NCBI GenBank assembly: GCA_032358165.1
Contig: JAALGY010000001.1
Coordinates: 434,001 to 498,000, forward strand
Length of the DNA stretch: 64,000 bases
From: Diplosphaera chodatii
Lineage: Eukaryota > Chlorophyta > Trebouxiophyceae > Prasiolales > Stichococcaceae
Reading direction: 5' to 3'
The translations under genes were made by a program, and so were the position numbers. Numbering within the stretch: position 1 is the first letter of the stretch; every line of letters begins with the position of its first letter. Under the pieces are notes generated by a model, which had not been told where the DNA came from, did no database searches, and saw nothing but the letters and a program-made list of their open reading frames with translations. Shown one piece after another: positions 1 through 13,000 of the stretch.

Positions 1-317
1 TTGAACGCAAAACGGACCGGCATGCTCATTGCAGATGTTGTTGTCCAGGTGCTTGGCGGGGTTAGGACATCCGCAGAGGGGGCAACTGCCATGTTGCCCG
101 CGATCGCCAAGACAACCTGGTAGGACAGCACAGCGCTCGCTTGGGGTTTTCTACCAGAAATGTTGGTTGGATGGCAGACTAGGCGAGTGCATGCAAGCAT
201 GCCAGTGGCAGGGCATCCACACAGTCCATTGGCATTGTGTCTCGTGACAAACAGCGCACAATCGGCGGGTGATGCAGGGCAGGATCGGGCGTGCAGTCCC
301 CATGCACTAGGAGCTCA

Positions 318-2882
318 CCTTCTGGTTGGGCGTTGGTGACAGCACCACTGCTTGATGCTGACTGTGGGGCACCAAGTTTGTCAACAGCTGCCACGCGGGA
401 GTGGGGTCGTCAAGGTTTAAAACCTCCGACGAGTTGAGTGCTCCCGGTTGGAGCTCCGCGCCCCCTGCAAATTGGCACACAAACTTTGCAACCGTGCGTT
501 GTGAATCTTACTGCAGGCGCCGTCAAAGGGGCCTACGGTCGTGAGCGTCGTTGCATTGGGCATCTCACATCACAAATGCCATTTGGGTTCCTCTGTGCTT
601 CGTTTGCTTGTAGCTTGCGGAGGATCTCACAGTTGATGCGCCTGCTTGATGTCTGCACGTTGCGGGCGCTGTGGGCTGCTGGCACCGCAGAAGCAGACCC
701 CTGAGTGAGTGTTCCACACCTGTCACCACAAGGCGTACGGGCGTTGGCGGTGGCGGCGAAGGTGGCGGCTGCGGCGGCGGGCTGGGGGGCGGCGGCGGCG
801 GTGGGCTTGGTGGAGGCTGTGGCGGCGGGCTGGGCGGGGGTGCAGGCGGGGGAGAGGGTGGCGGCTGTGGCGGTGGGCTGGGCGGGGGTGCAGGTGGGGG
901 AGAGGGCGGCGGCGGGCTGGGAGGTGGTGAGGGCGGGGGCCTGGGCGGCGGCGGCGGTGGGGCTGCTGCAGTGCAGTTGGATTCTGGTGTCAGCACGCAC
1001 AGGTTGAGTGGTGTTTCTGTGTACATTTACGTCTGACAAGACATCTGACTGCTGAAATTCTAATATGCATCTGGGGCTGTGCATTACATGCGTGTAATAA
1101 TTGATGGCCAAAGGACGCACTGCAGATCGTTCTTGCGGCGTTCACGCTGCCGCCAGCAACGCACAGTGCGCAGCTGGTGGCTCCGCGCATACTCTGGTAC
1201 CTCTGCTGGCCGTGGACGCTGCCTTGACACTTCCCGCACTTGAAGGCGCCCGGGCCGGCCTGCTCGTATGATGTATACATCCGCGGTGGCTCATGTTTGC
1301 TCGATGGTGCCAGCAGATGTATTGTTGCATTGCAGGTTTCGGGCAGGATAGAATTGAAGTATTGCCAGGGCCGAGCACAGTGAGAGTGACTGCCGCCTCC
1401 AGAGTCAGCACGTGTGGTGACACACTACCCACCTTGGCAGTCCCCGGCGGGCAAGGCTGCGGCCGTCCGTTGGCGCCGGGCTGTTGGCCCGGCTTGAAGA
1501 CGGTGGGCACCTTGCAGGTTGTGTGAGCAGCATCCACGACACCGCCTTGCGGGCAGCTGAGGCACCTGTACAATTGGCCCGAGAGAATGTTGATCAATAC
1601 CAGGTCGTCTTGGCAGTGCTCATGCTTGCAGCGTAATGGTAATGTGCACCAGCATGTACTCATGCAGGCAGCAGCGGAAGCCAACCCTTCTCATCACCCT
1701 GAGCAAGTCAAACTGCACTGACTGCTCGCTTTGGCACTGCATCATGTAGGCAGCTACATTGTCACCTTGTCGAACCCGTGCGTGGCTGGTAGCGTTGCCC
1801 GCTGCACAGACCGCACACAAAGGCGCCAGCGCCCTTCTTGGCGTGGCCAGCCTTGCAGGCGGTGGAGTCGCCGTTGGAGCTTGGCTCATGCCCTGCCGCT
1901 GGAACTGCAGGCATGAATATGAACACACCGTCAGCCCCTGCACTGTGCAGCAGGCCTGCCAAAGCGTCTGTGCGTGCATGCCTGGGTGGCTGTCGAACAG
2001 TAGTGTTCAGGCTGCCACAGAAAGGTCTCATCTGCATGCAAGGCAACTTGGGCAGAGCGGTAGCAGGGCATCTCTTCTTGATAGGTGCAGCCATGGCCCG
2101 CTGTCAATTATTGCTCAACCTCGCGGCGTCCGTCAGTCAGTGGCTTACACCGCACCCGCATCGCCGTCCTGCAGCGCCCAGCGCCTGGGATCTGTCACCG
2201 CTGTGCAGCGAGACTGCCGCACGCTCACACGCTTGGCGGTGCTGTATGTGCAGCGGAGGCAGCCCCTCCCGTGAATCTGCGTGGGTCAGCATACCCTGTT
2301 ACGATTCAAGAAGGCCACAGCCCTGATGTGCGTTCAAAACAAGACAAGACAATCGTCACTATAGGCGAGACGCCGATACCTGCTTTCTAGGCCTCCATGC
2401 CTGCAGCTTGCGGGCAAGAGCAGGCAGAGAGCAGAAATTTACATGCAGCAGCTACCAGGCTGTTTCATGTAGCTCATACGCGAGCCGCGCGGCGCTGGAG
2501 TCTGCAATGCCGGATGTGTCGGAGAACCGTCCTGGCATATGTCGGATCGCGACCCAGCCGCCGATTGCTGTTGCCAGGACATCTGACCAGTCGCATAAGC
2601 GCATGAGTGCGGTTTATCCTGGCTACTGACCTTGTTGCAGCTGGTGCCGTCGCCAGTGGCAAGCATCTGCCGTCGTTGCCACTCTCTGCTGTGGTCCTCG
2701 GGCGCCCTGTAGTGCTGTGCGTCGCCAGCCGCGATGGATCTGTCACTTGACTCCGCATCAGCAGCAGTGCGCGCATCGACCTCATTGGCCAGTGCGGCGC
2801 CGGCACAGTCTGCAAAGTACATCACCAGCAGGAGCGCTGTGGCTTCAGCGCAGCGGCGGCACGAGCGTCCATACTGCCTCAT
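318..2882 (-). CDS. Secreted Cys-rich, Pro-hinge extracellular-matrix protein (pherophorin-like), probably 3'-partial
   Basis: The start at 2882 gives a clear signal peptide: MRQYGRSCRR, then a hydrophobic stretch ending near CAGA-ALA. Exon 1 (2631-2882) ends at a GTCAGT donor. Downstream minus-strand exons encode short Cys modules: around 2160-2275 (GCLRCTYSTAK..RC), 1830-1920 (CKAGHAKKGAGAFVCGLC), near 1500-1580 (YRCLSCPQGG), near 1440-1500 (PQPCPPGTAK) and 1135-1265 (FKCGKCQG..CALC). These resemble the ephrin-receptor-like/TNFR-like Cys repeats common in algal wall proteins. The last module splices in phase (TGC A / AA) into a hinge of PPPSPPP repeats at about 700-966. An exon ending at 569 contains INCEILRKLQ, and one ending at 318 contains LSPTPNQK. 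The hinge between Cys-rich parts is the pherophorin plan; SP repeats are typically O-glycosylated. The stop was not found and may lie left of the window. Family assignment is by architecture only. Confidence 0.55.
738..966 (-). repeat. Low-complexity (Ser)Pro-rich hinge, PPPSPPP/PPAPPP units
   Basis: On the plus strand this is an almost pure G-rich tract with repeats such as ggcggtgggctgggcgggggtgc. The minus strand reads as PPPSPPPQ and PPPAPPP units with no stop. It is coding low complexity inside the matrix-protein gene. Gly-rich reading frames on the other strand are shadows of it. Confidence 0.8.
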
Positions 2883-3954
2883 ACCAGACGCCAGCGGTGC
2901 CATCTCACTGCATAACACGACACACCACAACCTTGATGGTCATTGCGCTGAAGCCTTCATGAGCCGTAGGCTGCGCAGAGCAACGGCACCAGTGGTGATC
3001 GCCGTGTCAACAGACAGCAGGCGTGCAAGCAGCACGCAGTTTGAGCGGGTGGCAGCCGACAGTGTCTGCCAGAGCGTGAAAAAAAACGCGTGTGATGCGT
3101 CGACTGAGTGAATGAGGTGTTCAGCGCGTCCCTTGACACTGTCAACAACCCCCTTGCTCTTGCTATGGATCAATTGAGCGCGCCAGACGGCAGCCCTGCC
3201 AACCCGCGCTCAGCATGTCCAATGGCACATCAGCAAAACCAGGTGAGAATGGTACGAGCTATCGGATCAACGGGCACCTGAGATGAGCGCCAATTGCGGC
3301 AGCCAGCAGACCGCGACTTTTGAACGCACGCGGCGGCTTGGCGCAAGAGCATTCAAGTGCCGCTCATGGCTGACTGTTATCTGAACTTGTGAGCCTCGGC
3401 TGAGTTTGTGCTGCATAAGGTGAGCGGTTTATACGTTCAGTGCGTTGTGCTCAGATCTCCCAAGGACAGATAGGTCGTACGGAGACATGCCCAGATGTTG
3501 CACCGCTGACAGGCTGCGTTTGCGCGTGCGTGAAACTGCACAGCAGAAAGTGTGGAAGAGAATATGTGTGGGCACAGATCATCGGGGGCACGCCGTCAGG
3601 GGAGCCTGTCACGCCAAATGCGATGTCCCTGCAACGCGCTTGTACTGCTGCACGGCTTGGATGAGGGAGACTGATCCTTGCACAAGACTATACAACCCAG
3701 CTAGCCTATCCGAAACCCCAACTTCCTGAGACGTTGCAACGTAAGAAGGTTATGGTAAAATGTGCACACTTGCTATCACAAACCGACCCTGTTGTATATA
3801 CTATGATGCATCGCCTCGCTCACTAGCGGACATTGGCAACTTCTGCACAGCCGCTGCCGAGCATGGCTGGTTGCCATGTTCGGATGGCGGGGAGAACTTC
3901 AACAGTGTTTCCGTGCGGTCTGACAGAGCGTGCGGTCTGTGCTGCTGCTGCTAG

Positions 3955-3998
<44 letters not shown>

Positions 3999-4030
3999 CA
4001 AATCGGCCTTCCTGCTTATGGGCTGGCGGC
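2883..4030. other. Intergenic: 5' flank of the matrix-protein gene and 3' flank of the CABIN1-like gene
   Basis: I see no supportable gene here. It should hold the promoter of the minus-strand matrix-protein gene on its left, and the 3' UTR of the minus-strand CABIN1-like gene on its right, including a CTG/GCT microsatellite. No TGTAA signal in minus orientation (TTACA on the plus strand) was noticed close to the CABIN1-like stop. Confidence 0.5.
3941..3997. repeat. (GCT)n/(AGC)n trinucleotide microsatellite
   Basis: Two runs of GCT units: about four near 3941-3951, then about 13 uninterrupted units from 3958, separated by ctagtgtt. The tract lies about 35-90 bases beyond the proposed stop of the minus-strand CABIN1-like gene, so it is probably in its 3' UTR. 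It is a likely length polymorphism. Confidence 0.85.
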
Positions 4031-7000
4031 TCAGTACTGCACGAACGTGCTGCTGCCTGGCGGCGCAGCCTCTGCAGCGGTTCGCTTGCTTGCGGGCTCA
4101 GCAGCACCGTCCCCATCGTCGACGGGGCTTCCGTCAGCCTTGCGCTTTGCAGCGGCGCCAGCGGACATGGCGCCTGGCTGCTGCTTCAGCGCTGGCACCC
4201 CGCCGGCAGCTGCCGACTGTACTGCTGGCAGTCCTGCGTGCTGCTGCGGCGGCGGCAGCGGTGCCGTCATGATGGGCGGCGGCATGACGGCTGGCGGCCG
4301 CCCCATGCTGCCGAGCAACGGCAGCGGCACGCGCAGCCCGGTCATTGGCGCCCACACCTGCTGAAACCATGCTGAAGCTCTGACGACTGGGGTTGTAGGC
4401 CAGTATACAAGTCAGCTCTGGCAGGATGCTGTCTGGTGACTGTGCCATGGTGCCAGAGGCTTGCGATGCTCAGCAGCTCGAGGTGATGCATCGCAGCTGG
4501 GAGACACACCTGCTGCAAGGGGACTGCCGCCTGGTGCTGCTGCCCCAGCGTGCTGGGCCCCGGTGCGTGCGGCGGGTGCCCACCCTGCAGCGGCCCCTGC
4601 CGCCCGCGTGCTAAGATGGCCGCCAGCTCCTCCGTCGGCACCGGCGGCACCATCGGCACCGGCGGCGACGGCACTGGCGGCTGCGGCGGCGCCCGCAGCT
4701 GCTGTGAAGCTGAGGGCAGTTCCGTAGCTGTGGCGGCTGCCATGGGCGGGATCCCCGGCGCCGGCACAGGGTGGGCTGCTGAAAGACCCGGAGCAAGTGC
4801 TGCCACTGGCTGAGCCGGCCCCTGGGCCCGTGGCTGCGCTGAAGGGTGGGCTGGCGGCGCCGTTGGCGCTGGCGTCTGTGAGGCTGCGACCGGCGGCATG
4901 CGCGCAGCTCCAGCGACGCCCCTGAAATGTCATGGATGACGCTTTGAGTGGCATCTTTATTGTCGAGCAAAACATCCTGACACGTCGACAACAGCACCTG
5001 CGCCTGACGGCATCAGCCACGTGGTGGCTCAAGAGCAAACCTGTCCCTGGACTCCGATCATACCTGGAGGCTTTGATGATGGCTTCAGCTGCTTTGGCGA
5101 CATCAGCGGCAGCATAATCCGATGGCACACGCCGGTAGCCGCTGAGCTTTTCGTACACCACATAGCACCTGTCCGCTCAAAGACCACGACTTGAGATGTT
5201 TGAGTCCCTGCTGAAGCCTCAGGTTGGCTGACTTAGCTCTTCCTGCGCATGTACTGCTGGGGTTTCCAGGGCCATCGGGCATGTTGGTGCAATTCCAGAG
5301 CCATTGCATTATGGCCCTGCAAGAGCACGACATGGCCGATGGCCCTGGATCTGTCACTGCAGCTGTATGACTCGAAACGCAGCGGCCTGAGTTGCTTGTC
5401 CAGGCGCGCCTGGGCACCAGGGTGTGGTCTCTGGCATCTGCAAAGGTGGTCGCAAAGCCTCATCTCCATACAGCTCACCTGATCAGCATATCATCTGCAG
5501 CCGCCTGCGTCACGGGCACGCCCACAGCTGTTGGCCCGGGACCCACCTGCAATCAGCGGGTGAAACCCTCACCACCAGGCGGCAGCAGCCCACACACGAG
5601 TGCCATGGCAGGTTCACACGGAGGCAGCTTGCCAGTGCATGCACACACACGAAGCCAACGACTTGGGGCACACCGGCGGGGCCTTGTGCAGGCTGAGGCA
5701 GTGGCGCAGCAGTTGCAGGCAGTCCCGGTGCTGCGGCGCCGGCGGCTCAAAGTCCTCTGCCACTAGCAGCACACATCAATGTAGACAAGCTACGAAGCGC
5801 ACGCCACAATGTGTGCTGTAGTGAGTCCAGTCTATGACACCTGCAGCCCTGTCCTCCGGCTGTCAGTCCCTGACAGAGTCGGCTAACACCAGGCAACAAT
5901 AGCACCAGCAACGGCTGATGTCCCAGCAACACTGCAGGGTGGGTGCGGACCTGTGAAGGCGGTGTCCTGCAGCAGCACGGTCACGAAGGCGTCCATGGCG
6001 CCCACCTCCTGCCGCAGCACCGCCAGCAGCGCCGCCCCGCCCTCCACCAGCAGCCGCTTGGAGCTGGCCGCCGCGGCCTGCAGCCGATGGCATCCCCTGT
6101 TTGTACTGCCTCTCATTGCGTGGCAGTCGTCCCGATGCTTGCAGGAGGCCGCTAACTGCGGGTCCCGGTGCCCCAGCTGTACTGGGACTGCTAGGGCACA
6201 GGCACCGTTCACCACAGGAACCACTCACGCTGTCGGGCAGGGAGGCGAGAACTCGGCGCCGCTTGCGCAGCGATGCGCAGGCTGCCGCGAGTGCGTCCGC
6301 GTCTGAAGCCGCGGCCGCCATCGCCAGGTGGCCTGTGCTGAAGGCGGCGAAGGCCGCCTCGGACGCCAGCTGCCGCTGCTCCGCCGCCTCCGCTGCGCTG
6401 ACCTGGCCCTCCGCCTCGAGTTCCTATACCCCAGTAACGGCCAGCCACTGTGCACGCATGCTAGCCTGTAGGTGGGCATAACTTGCTGTGGTGCATACTT
6501 ACAGCTGTGGTTCATGGCATGGTGTTGCCATGGCAGCATGCCAGGGTGTCCTTGGCTCACCTGCAGCGCTGGAGCCACAGCAGCAGCCCAGCATGCGGCT
6601 GGATCACCGGCCAGGCCGTGCTTCAGGAACAGAGTCCACGCCCGCTCCAGCAAGTCTCTGCAGAACCCCAACTGGCAGTATCGGGCCATGTACGGTGTCG
6701 GTGAACATGGGGTGGCCATGCTTCGGTGCAGCCATTTGCCGTGCTGCAGGGCGGCCGCAACCTTTGCTTCGTCCTGGAGTGTGTCACGGCATTCCTACAG
6801 CGCCTGTCCTGCTCTGAAGCGCGGCTAGAGTCCCACCTGGCCTGGGACTCGTGCCGCCTGCTGCTGACTGCCTGCGCGTGCACCTGCGGCGCCTGCTGTT
6901 GCTGGGCGGTGGCAGCCGCAGCAGTGCCTTGAAGCTCGAAGGCCCCGGGCAGCGCAGCCGTGACCGCCGTCGCCAGCTGGACCACATAGTGCCCAAGTGC

Positions 7001-10000
7001 CAGTCTGCGGTATTAGAACCAGGGTCACGTCGCATGAGCATACTCGCTGCATGCCTGCACAGTTCTGTTCGCGGCACAAACGGACAGTCGACAGCTGCTG
7101 GTGCAAGCTCGTGGCTGGCATCTACAAATCAAGCAAGGAGCCAGCAAGTGCATGTACCAACAGCCGAGCATGAGGGCAAACATGGCCACTGCGAGCTTAC
7201 AAATCCTGCTCTCGGCACTGCGATCCGCACTCATCATTTGGTGTCCTGACACCACATTGGTGACATCAGATCCTTAACAACATGCCAAGGAGGCGCCAGA
7301 CTGCTTGAAGTCCCGCTCAACCCACCGCGCCACCTCCGGCATGGCGTCCGCGCAGGGGCCGCCCGGCGAGCCCAGCAGCACGGCGGCGGCGTCCAGCGTC
7401 GCGACCTCGCCCGCCGCCGCCAGCAGCCGCAGCTGCAGCACCAGGCAGTGCCGCAGCGCGGCCGCGTGCTTGCGGGAGCCCTCCCCCAGGCCGTTGCCTG
7501 CACAGCGGCGGCAACAGGCAGCACAAGTCAGCCGCCTGTGCAGCACAGTCTCATATTTTTTGAGCGGGTGTGGGACACGGCACCCGCAGCGTGCACAAAC
7601 TCAGCTTTGCACCGGTCGCTTCAGCTGAGATGAACAGCAGTTTGTATCCGAAAGCAACATGCGTCCTCAGCGCATGGCCTGAGCTGCAAAACGGCTTCAA
7701 ACCCATCTGGGGCCAACACATTCACCAAATGCATCTTGACGTCTTGTGGTCGACGTGTATGCCATGAGCTCCTTTGGGCCCTGACCTGCAATGCTGGATG
7801 GCCTGCGGCCCCAGAACGAGTCGTCAGTGGTGCCGCCGCTGCTCTCGTCCATGGGCACGCCTGCCGACTGCCGCCGGTGCCGCTTGCCCCTGCAAGCCCC
7901 GTCCACCTGCCGCAGTAGAACGCATGATATCCCTTGTGCCCCCATCCCGAGCCAGCTTGCTTCAAACGTGCGCAACTCCTACTGCCTCTTGACAAGTGAC
8001 AAGGGGATCGCTGTCAGGGCGGTGTCCACTTGCAGCGCAAGACCGACAGGGTCCAAGCACAGCGTGCAGAAGCCATACCTTTGCATCGGCGGCTGCGGAG
8101 ATCTCCTCCATGCTGATGCCAAAGGCGGCGCGGCTGCGGGTGAACAGCGGCCGCAGCGCATCCAGCGCCCTCCCCGTGTCACCCTCTGCAATGTACGACC
8201 TGCACATGCAGCAGGTGGCATTTCAGTGAAGAGCTTGGCCATCAGCAGCTGACAGGAAGCAGTCAGCTGATGGCGTCTTCAGCCTTGAAAATGTGAGTCA
8301 GGCTCTGAAGGATGCTGCAGGGGGCAGAAGAGGGGAAGTTTCGGGGGCCATGCCTCGCCAGACGGTAGTGGGCGCGATGGAAGTGACGGTTCTTCTCTAT
8401 AATGAATTGCAGCGCGGCGCGGCAGTCCTGCCGCAGGTCGGCCCTGACCTCCTCGCTTGTCTTCGGCTGCGGCGATGCAAAACGCCTCAGCCAACCGCCT
8501 GGTTGCTGGTCCTGGTGTAGTCCTTCCGGCAGCACCTGCCACAAGTTCATCCCAAGCAGCACAGCACAGCGCAACGTGTGTCGCTGGCACTGCGGCAATG
8601 CCCACCTGGACCTCCGCACCACCGCTCCCTGCGGCCGCCTGCTGCTGCGCCCCATCAGGAGCAGCAGCCTCGCCGGCGACGGCACCGCTGCCTGTGTCTA
8701 CATCAGCGCGCGGGCTGCCAGGCTGCGATGATGAGCCGCCCGGTGGCAGGAAGCGGTATCGTGCAACTGCTTCCAGCACCCCAGCTGCAGCGTCACCGCT
8801 GCTGCAGGGCGCCTGTGCATCCAGCAGCTTCAGCCGTGCCGAGTGCAGCGCGTACAGCGGCTCCAGCAGGCCGCCGGCGTGCGAGGCGGCCAGGTGCGCT
8901 GATCGCGCGAAGCACCGCAGGAAGGCGCTCGCCGGCCTGCCTTGCTTCCTGCCCCTGCGTGTCAGGTCAAACCCGCAGTTGCAAGGGCATGCTGCGGGGA
9001 TGCGCTGGCCACATCGGCGCTGCATTGGTTCAGCTGACGCCTGACGCCCGCCACAGGCGAACGACGGCCCTCTCAGCTTGCACGACGCACAGCTGAAGAC
9101 TGGACACAGTGACACAGTGAATTTGAAAAGGGCGACGCACAGCTTGCCCAGGTACAGCTCGAAGACCCACTCCCGTGGCAGCAGTATAGCGGCAGCCGCA
9201 AAGGCCCGCTCGGACAGGCCGCACTGCCGCGCAAAGTCGGGCGAAGCCCGGAGCTGCTGCTTGCGGCGGGCCGAGCACTGCGGAGGCGTGCACTGCACCT
9301 GCGCCACATGGAATGGCGCAAATATATGACAGCCCTCGCAGTATGCTGGTCAATGTTGTCAGCCCCGTTGAGAGGAAAAACAATGGCCAGCGCTTGCTGG
9401 GCTGCAGGCACACACAGCACGACTTGTTACTCGCCAGAAACGCAGCAGATCTTGGAGCACTGCCATAGCTACGACTTGCACGGTGCTGCGGCTGTGCGAC
9501 AGACCATGCAACACGAGTTCGGACACCTGATCAAGGTGCAGGAGGCCCAGCTGCTCGTCGAGCGCCGCTTGGTCGGCCTGGCTCGGCGCCAGGCGCCGCG
9601 CCACGAGCGTTGCAGCCAGCGCCCTGTGGCGGTAGGCCGCCAGCCGCGCCTTGACTGCCGGGATGTCGACGCTGACGCTGCCTGCACATTATGAAAACAG
9701 CATGGCAGGTCGCACAGCAACAAGAGGGCAGCAACTGACAGCATCAAGGCAGGAGACATCAGCCGGCCAGTGAGCATGTCTTGAAATGCCAACAGGCTCA
9801 GCTCTGAAAAGGATCTGCTTGGTGAGGCCTAAACACAAACATGCCTCTTGCCAGTGTGCGCTGTGTGTAGTTCACTACATCCAGGGGGGCATGCACATGC
9901 GAAACGCTGATTGGGCAAGCTGAAGAACACCCACCAGGGGCAGTGGCTGCGGTTGTCCCACCAGATCTGGGTTCATCTGCATCCATGGGATGTGCCTCCT

Positions 10001-13000
10001 GCTGCGACCCGGCACTAGCGTCCGCTGGCAACTCAGCATTGGCTGTGGCACCGTCTGCAGCGGCTGCAGCTGGTGGCGTCGGTGCTTCATCAGCTGCGGC
10101 CCAGGCGGCGGGCGGGATAGCGGCAGCCGCATCACTGAGCAGCAGATCCAGGAGATCACGTGCCCCACCTGTTACGATGATGAAAAAGTCAATCGTATAG
10201 GATATGGTAGACACATGTCGCATGAGAACTGCAGCCAGCAGTTGGGCCATCTGACCACCATGCTGCCACCTGCAAAGCGAATGGTCTCGCATGAGCCTCG
10301 TACATGCGGACACACACGTCAACTTACCTGCGTACATCTCCCAGGACTCGAAACGTGAGGGGTTGAGCGCCAGCTCAGCGCGAGCTGGCCGCATCCGCTG
10401 CGCCGCCAGCGCATCGCCGTCCGCACGCAGCAGTGGGCCCCGCTCCAGGGTGCCCTCGAGCTCTGGCTGCAGCTGCAGCTGCATTGGCACCCAAACGGTT
10501 CCTCAGTGACATGCAGCACAAAGGGGTTCTGGCAACACTGACATTTCAGAGTTCATATGCGCCGTAAACACATGACGGGTTGATCACGCTGTACGCACTC
10601 GCACGTAAGCAGCTCACGAGGCAGGGCAGGCGCGCAAGATATCGACTCGCCTGCAGCTCGAAGAAGCTGTTGATGACGTCGGCATGTGGGCTGCCTGCGC
10701 GCTCCTCCGCGGCCGCCGCCTGCGCAGCCACCAGCAACGGTAGCTGCGCCGGCAGCTGCTCGTCATCTGTGAGCTGTATGCTCGCCAGCAGCCTGCATCG
10801 ATATGAGATGACGCTGTCAGAGCCCAGCGCAATGGCACTAAAGTCCGCAGGTGCATTGGAGAGGCGATGCATGTCTCCACTTGCCAGTCTGTGAGACGAC
10901 ACGATAGCAGGAGTGTCCCGGCAAGCCATGTGCCCACAGGGTGTCTGGGACCCTACATGTCAGGGTCCCGGGACTCCAGCCCAGCGTCCGCCAGTGGCTG
11001 GAAGTGCGGGGCCAGCTTGTCGACCAGGCCGCTGAGCCGTGCGATCTTGGTGGCCGAGCCGCTGGCAGCAAGCTCCTGCGTGCGTGGCCGCAGCGCCGCC
11101 CACAGCGTGAGTGCTGCGTCCAGGCTGTCAACTGGCGCCGCCAGGGGCTCGCCCTGCAGCACCACATCCAGGATTAAACACACCCAGGAGCAACATCGCT
11201 GTGTGGCGGCGGAGGAGCCACTCGCAGGGTGCTCATTGCAGGCAGCAGCCCAGCATAGATGTTGTGCCATTTGACTGGCACAGCAGTTGGCAGCAGCATG
11301 TCTGATGCAGACAATCAGTCAATGCTCGGGGCATCATGCAGAAACGACGTCATAGCCTGCCAGCCGCAGGCCATGAACCAGCCACGGAGCTGGCCATGAC
11401 TGCAATTAGCTGCATGGGCGTAGGCGACTCGCACCTCGAGGGGGGCGCCCCAGGGGCCGGGTGGCCGCCAGGGCAGGTCGATGCCGTGCAGCAGGTGCAC
11501 GCACGCCGCCAGGCCCCCATCCACCTCCGCCTGCAGCGCCGCATGCTCCGCCGCCGCGATCACCGCTCCGGCTCCCTCGCCGCCTGCATAAGATGACAAC
11601 AACAGGAACATGTCATGACTTCCGCATGAGCGCGGTAGAAGATGTGAAAGCAGGTGTGAATGGCCCCCGCCAGTACTGGTGGTGGCACTGCCATCGCCTG
11701 CCTCGCAGTGGTACAACAGCGATGCAAACAAGTCGGCATGCATGGACCACTGCAGCACTGGACTGGAGGGACCTAGCTGCGCAGAGCTTGGGTGCTCGGC
11801 CCTGCGCGTCAAGGCATCCACAGATGTGGTTATTGCACACGCATGCCACTGCCATCTCAGCACCTGGCTGCTGGCCGTGCAGCTGGGCGGAAGCGGCACC
11901 CAGGCGCCGGATGGCCAGCCGCAGGAAGGCACCCCCCCTGCAGCGCGGGTCCCCCCGCTCAGCCAGCAGCTGAAACGCCGCCGCCAGCAGCGCCTCCACC
12001 GCCTCGGGGTCCTGCATTCGCTGTGTAGAGTGTTGCAAATGTGCTGCCACACTGGCTGATAACAATTTGAGGCCTGAGCGTGTCCTGTGTTGACATGGTC
12101 TGGCAGCACTGGACATCCACATTGGCACTTGTATGTACAACAGTCACATCGACATGCTGGCACCCGGCCTCGATGTTGCAAAGCAGAACCTGCCGTCAGA
12201 TTAAGCGTCAAAAGTTACGTGTTGTCCCACAGCCTCTGGGGACATGCATGACCGCAAATACATTCCAGGGCTGCCGGCAGAGGATGTGGAAAGCACCTGC
12301 GGGGCATCCCCCAGGAACTGCTGCAGGCCGCACACTGCAGTCGCCAGCTCAGACATTGCCTCTGCCTGCAGAAGTCAAGCATCGGGCTTTCAGCCTTGTA
12401 ACGGCAGCTGCTCAAGAGGCGGGAGTCAGCATCATTGAGCGCCACAACGAGTGATTACACGTTTGTGGCGCTTGATGGGGCCTATCACCTTGCGTTTCTG
12501 CTTCAGGGTGGCCTGGCGGCCAGCGGCGCCCGGCTGCTGGGCTGCAGCCGCGCCCTGAACGATGGACCAGTAACACGCCTCCAGCGCCACCAGTGACTGC
12601 AGGGATTGGCAGCGGGCGCCAGTCGATGCGAAAGGTTGTGGAACAGGAACAGCACAGTAGAGAAGGCCATCGATACAACACATCCGTCTCTTAGCTGTGA
12701 ATCAGGGATGTGGCTTGCCAGCAGCACGGAGCAGCTGCTATGGGCTTGCAGCCCACGGCTCCGCAATGACGCCGTTGGAAAGGGTCCAGTCTGGCGACAG
12801 GCAGCCAGCCACAGGTAACCTCGCCTCACCTGCCACAGCACGGTCCGCAGCAGCCTGAGCAGCTGCGCATCCAGTGGAACTCCACGCTCCGCCAGCTGCG
12901 CTGCAAGTTGTGTAGCCGCACCGGCCGCCACACTCGAGGGGGCCAGCCGGAAGGTCTGCAGGGTGGTCCAAGATGCTAATGTCCCACAGATGATGCTGAC

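Noticed and set aside
671..1036. Gly-rich plus-strand reading frame (GGGGG repeats)
   Set aside because: It is the reverse of the Pro-rich hinge of the minus-strand matrix-protein gene, which has a signal peptide and in-phase exons.
3930..4364. Poly-Leu or poly-Ala reading frames over the GCT repeat
   Set aside because: They are microsatellite translations. The proposed CABIN1-like stop at 4031 leaves the repeat in the 3' UTR.
8279..9307. 342-residue minus-strand reading frame considered as a separate gene
   Set aside because: Only parts of it (the REWVFELYLGKL and LHSARLKLLDA blocks) match CABIN1; the rest spans introns. It belongs to exons of the 14 kb CABIN1-like gene.
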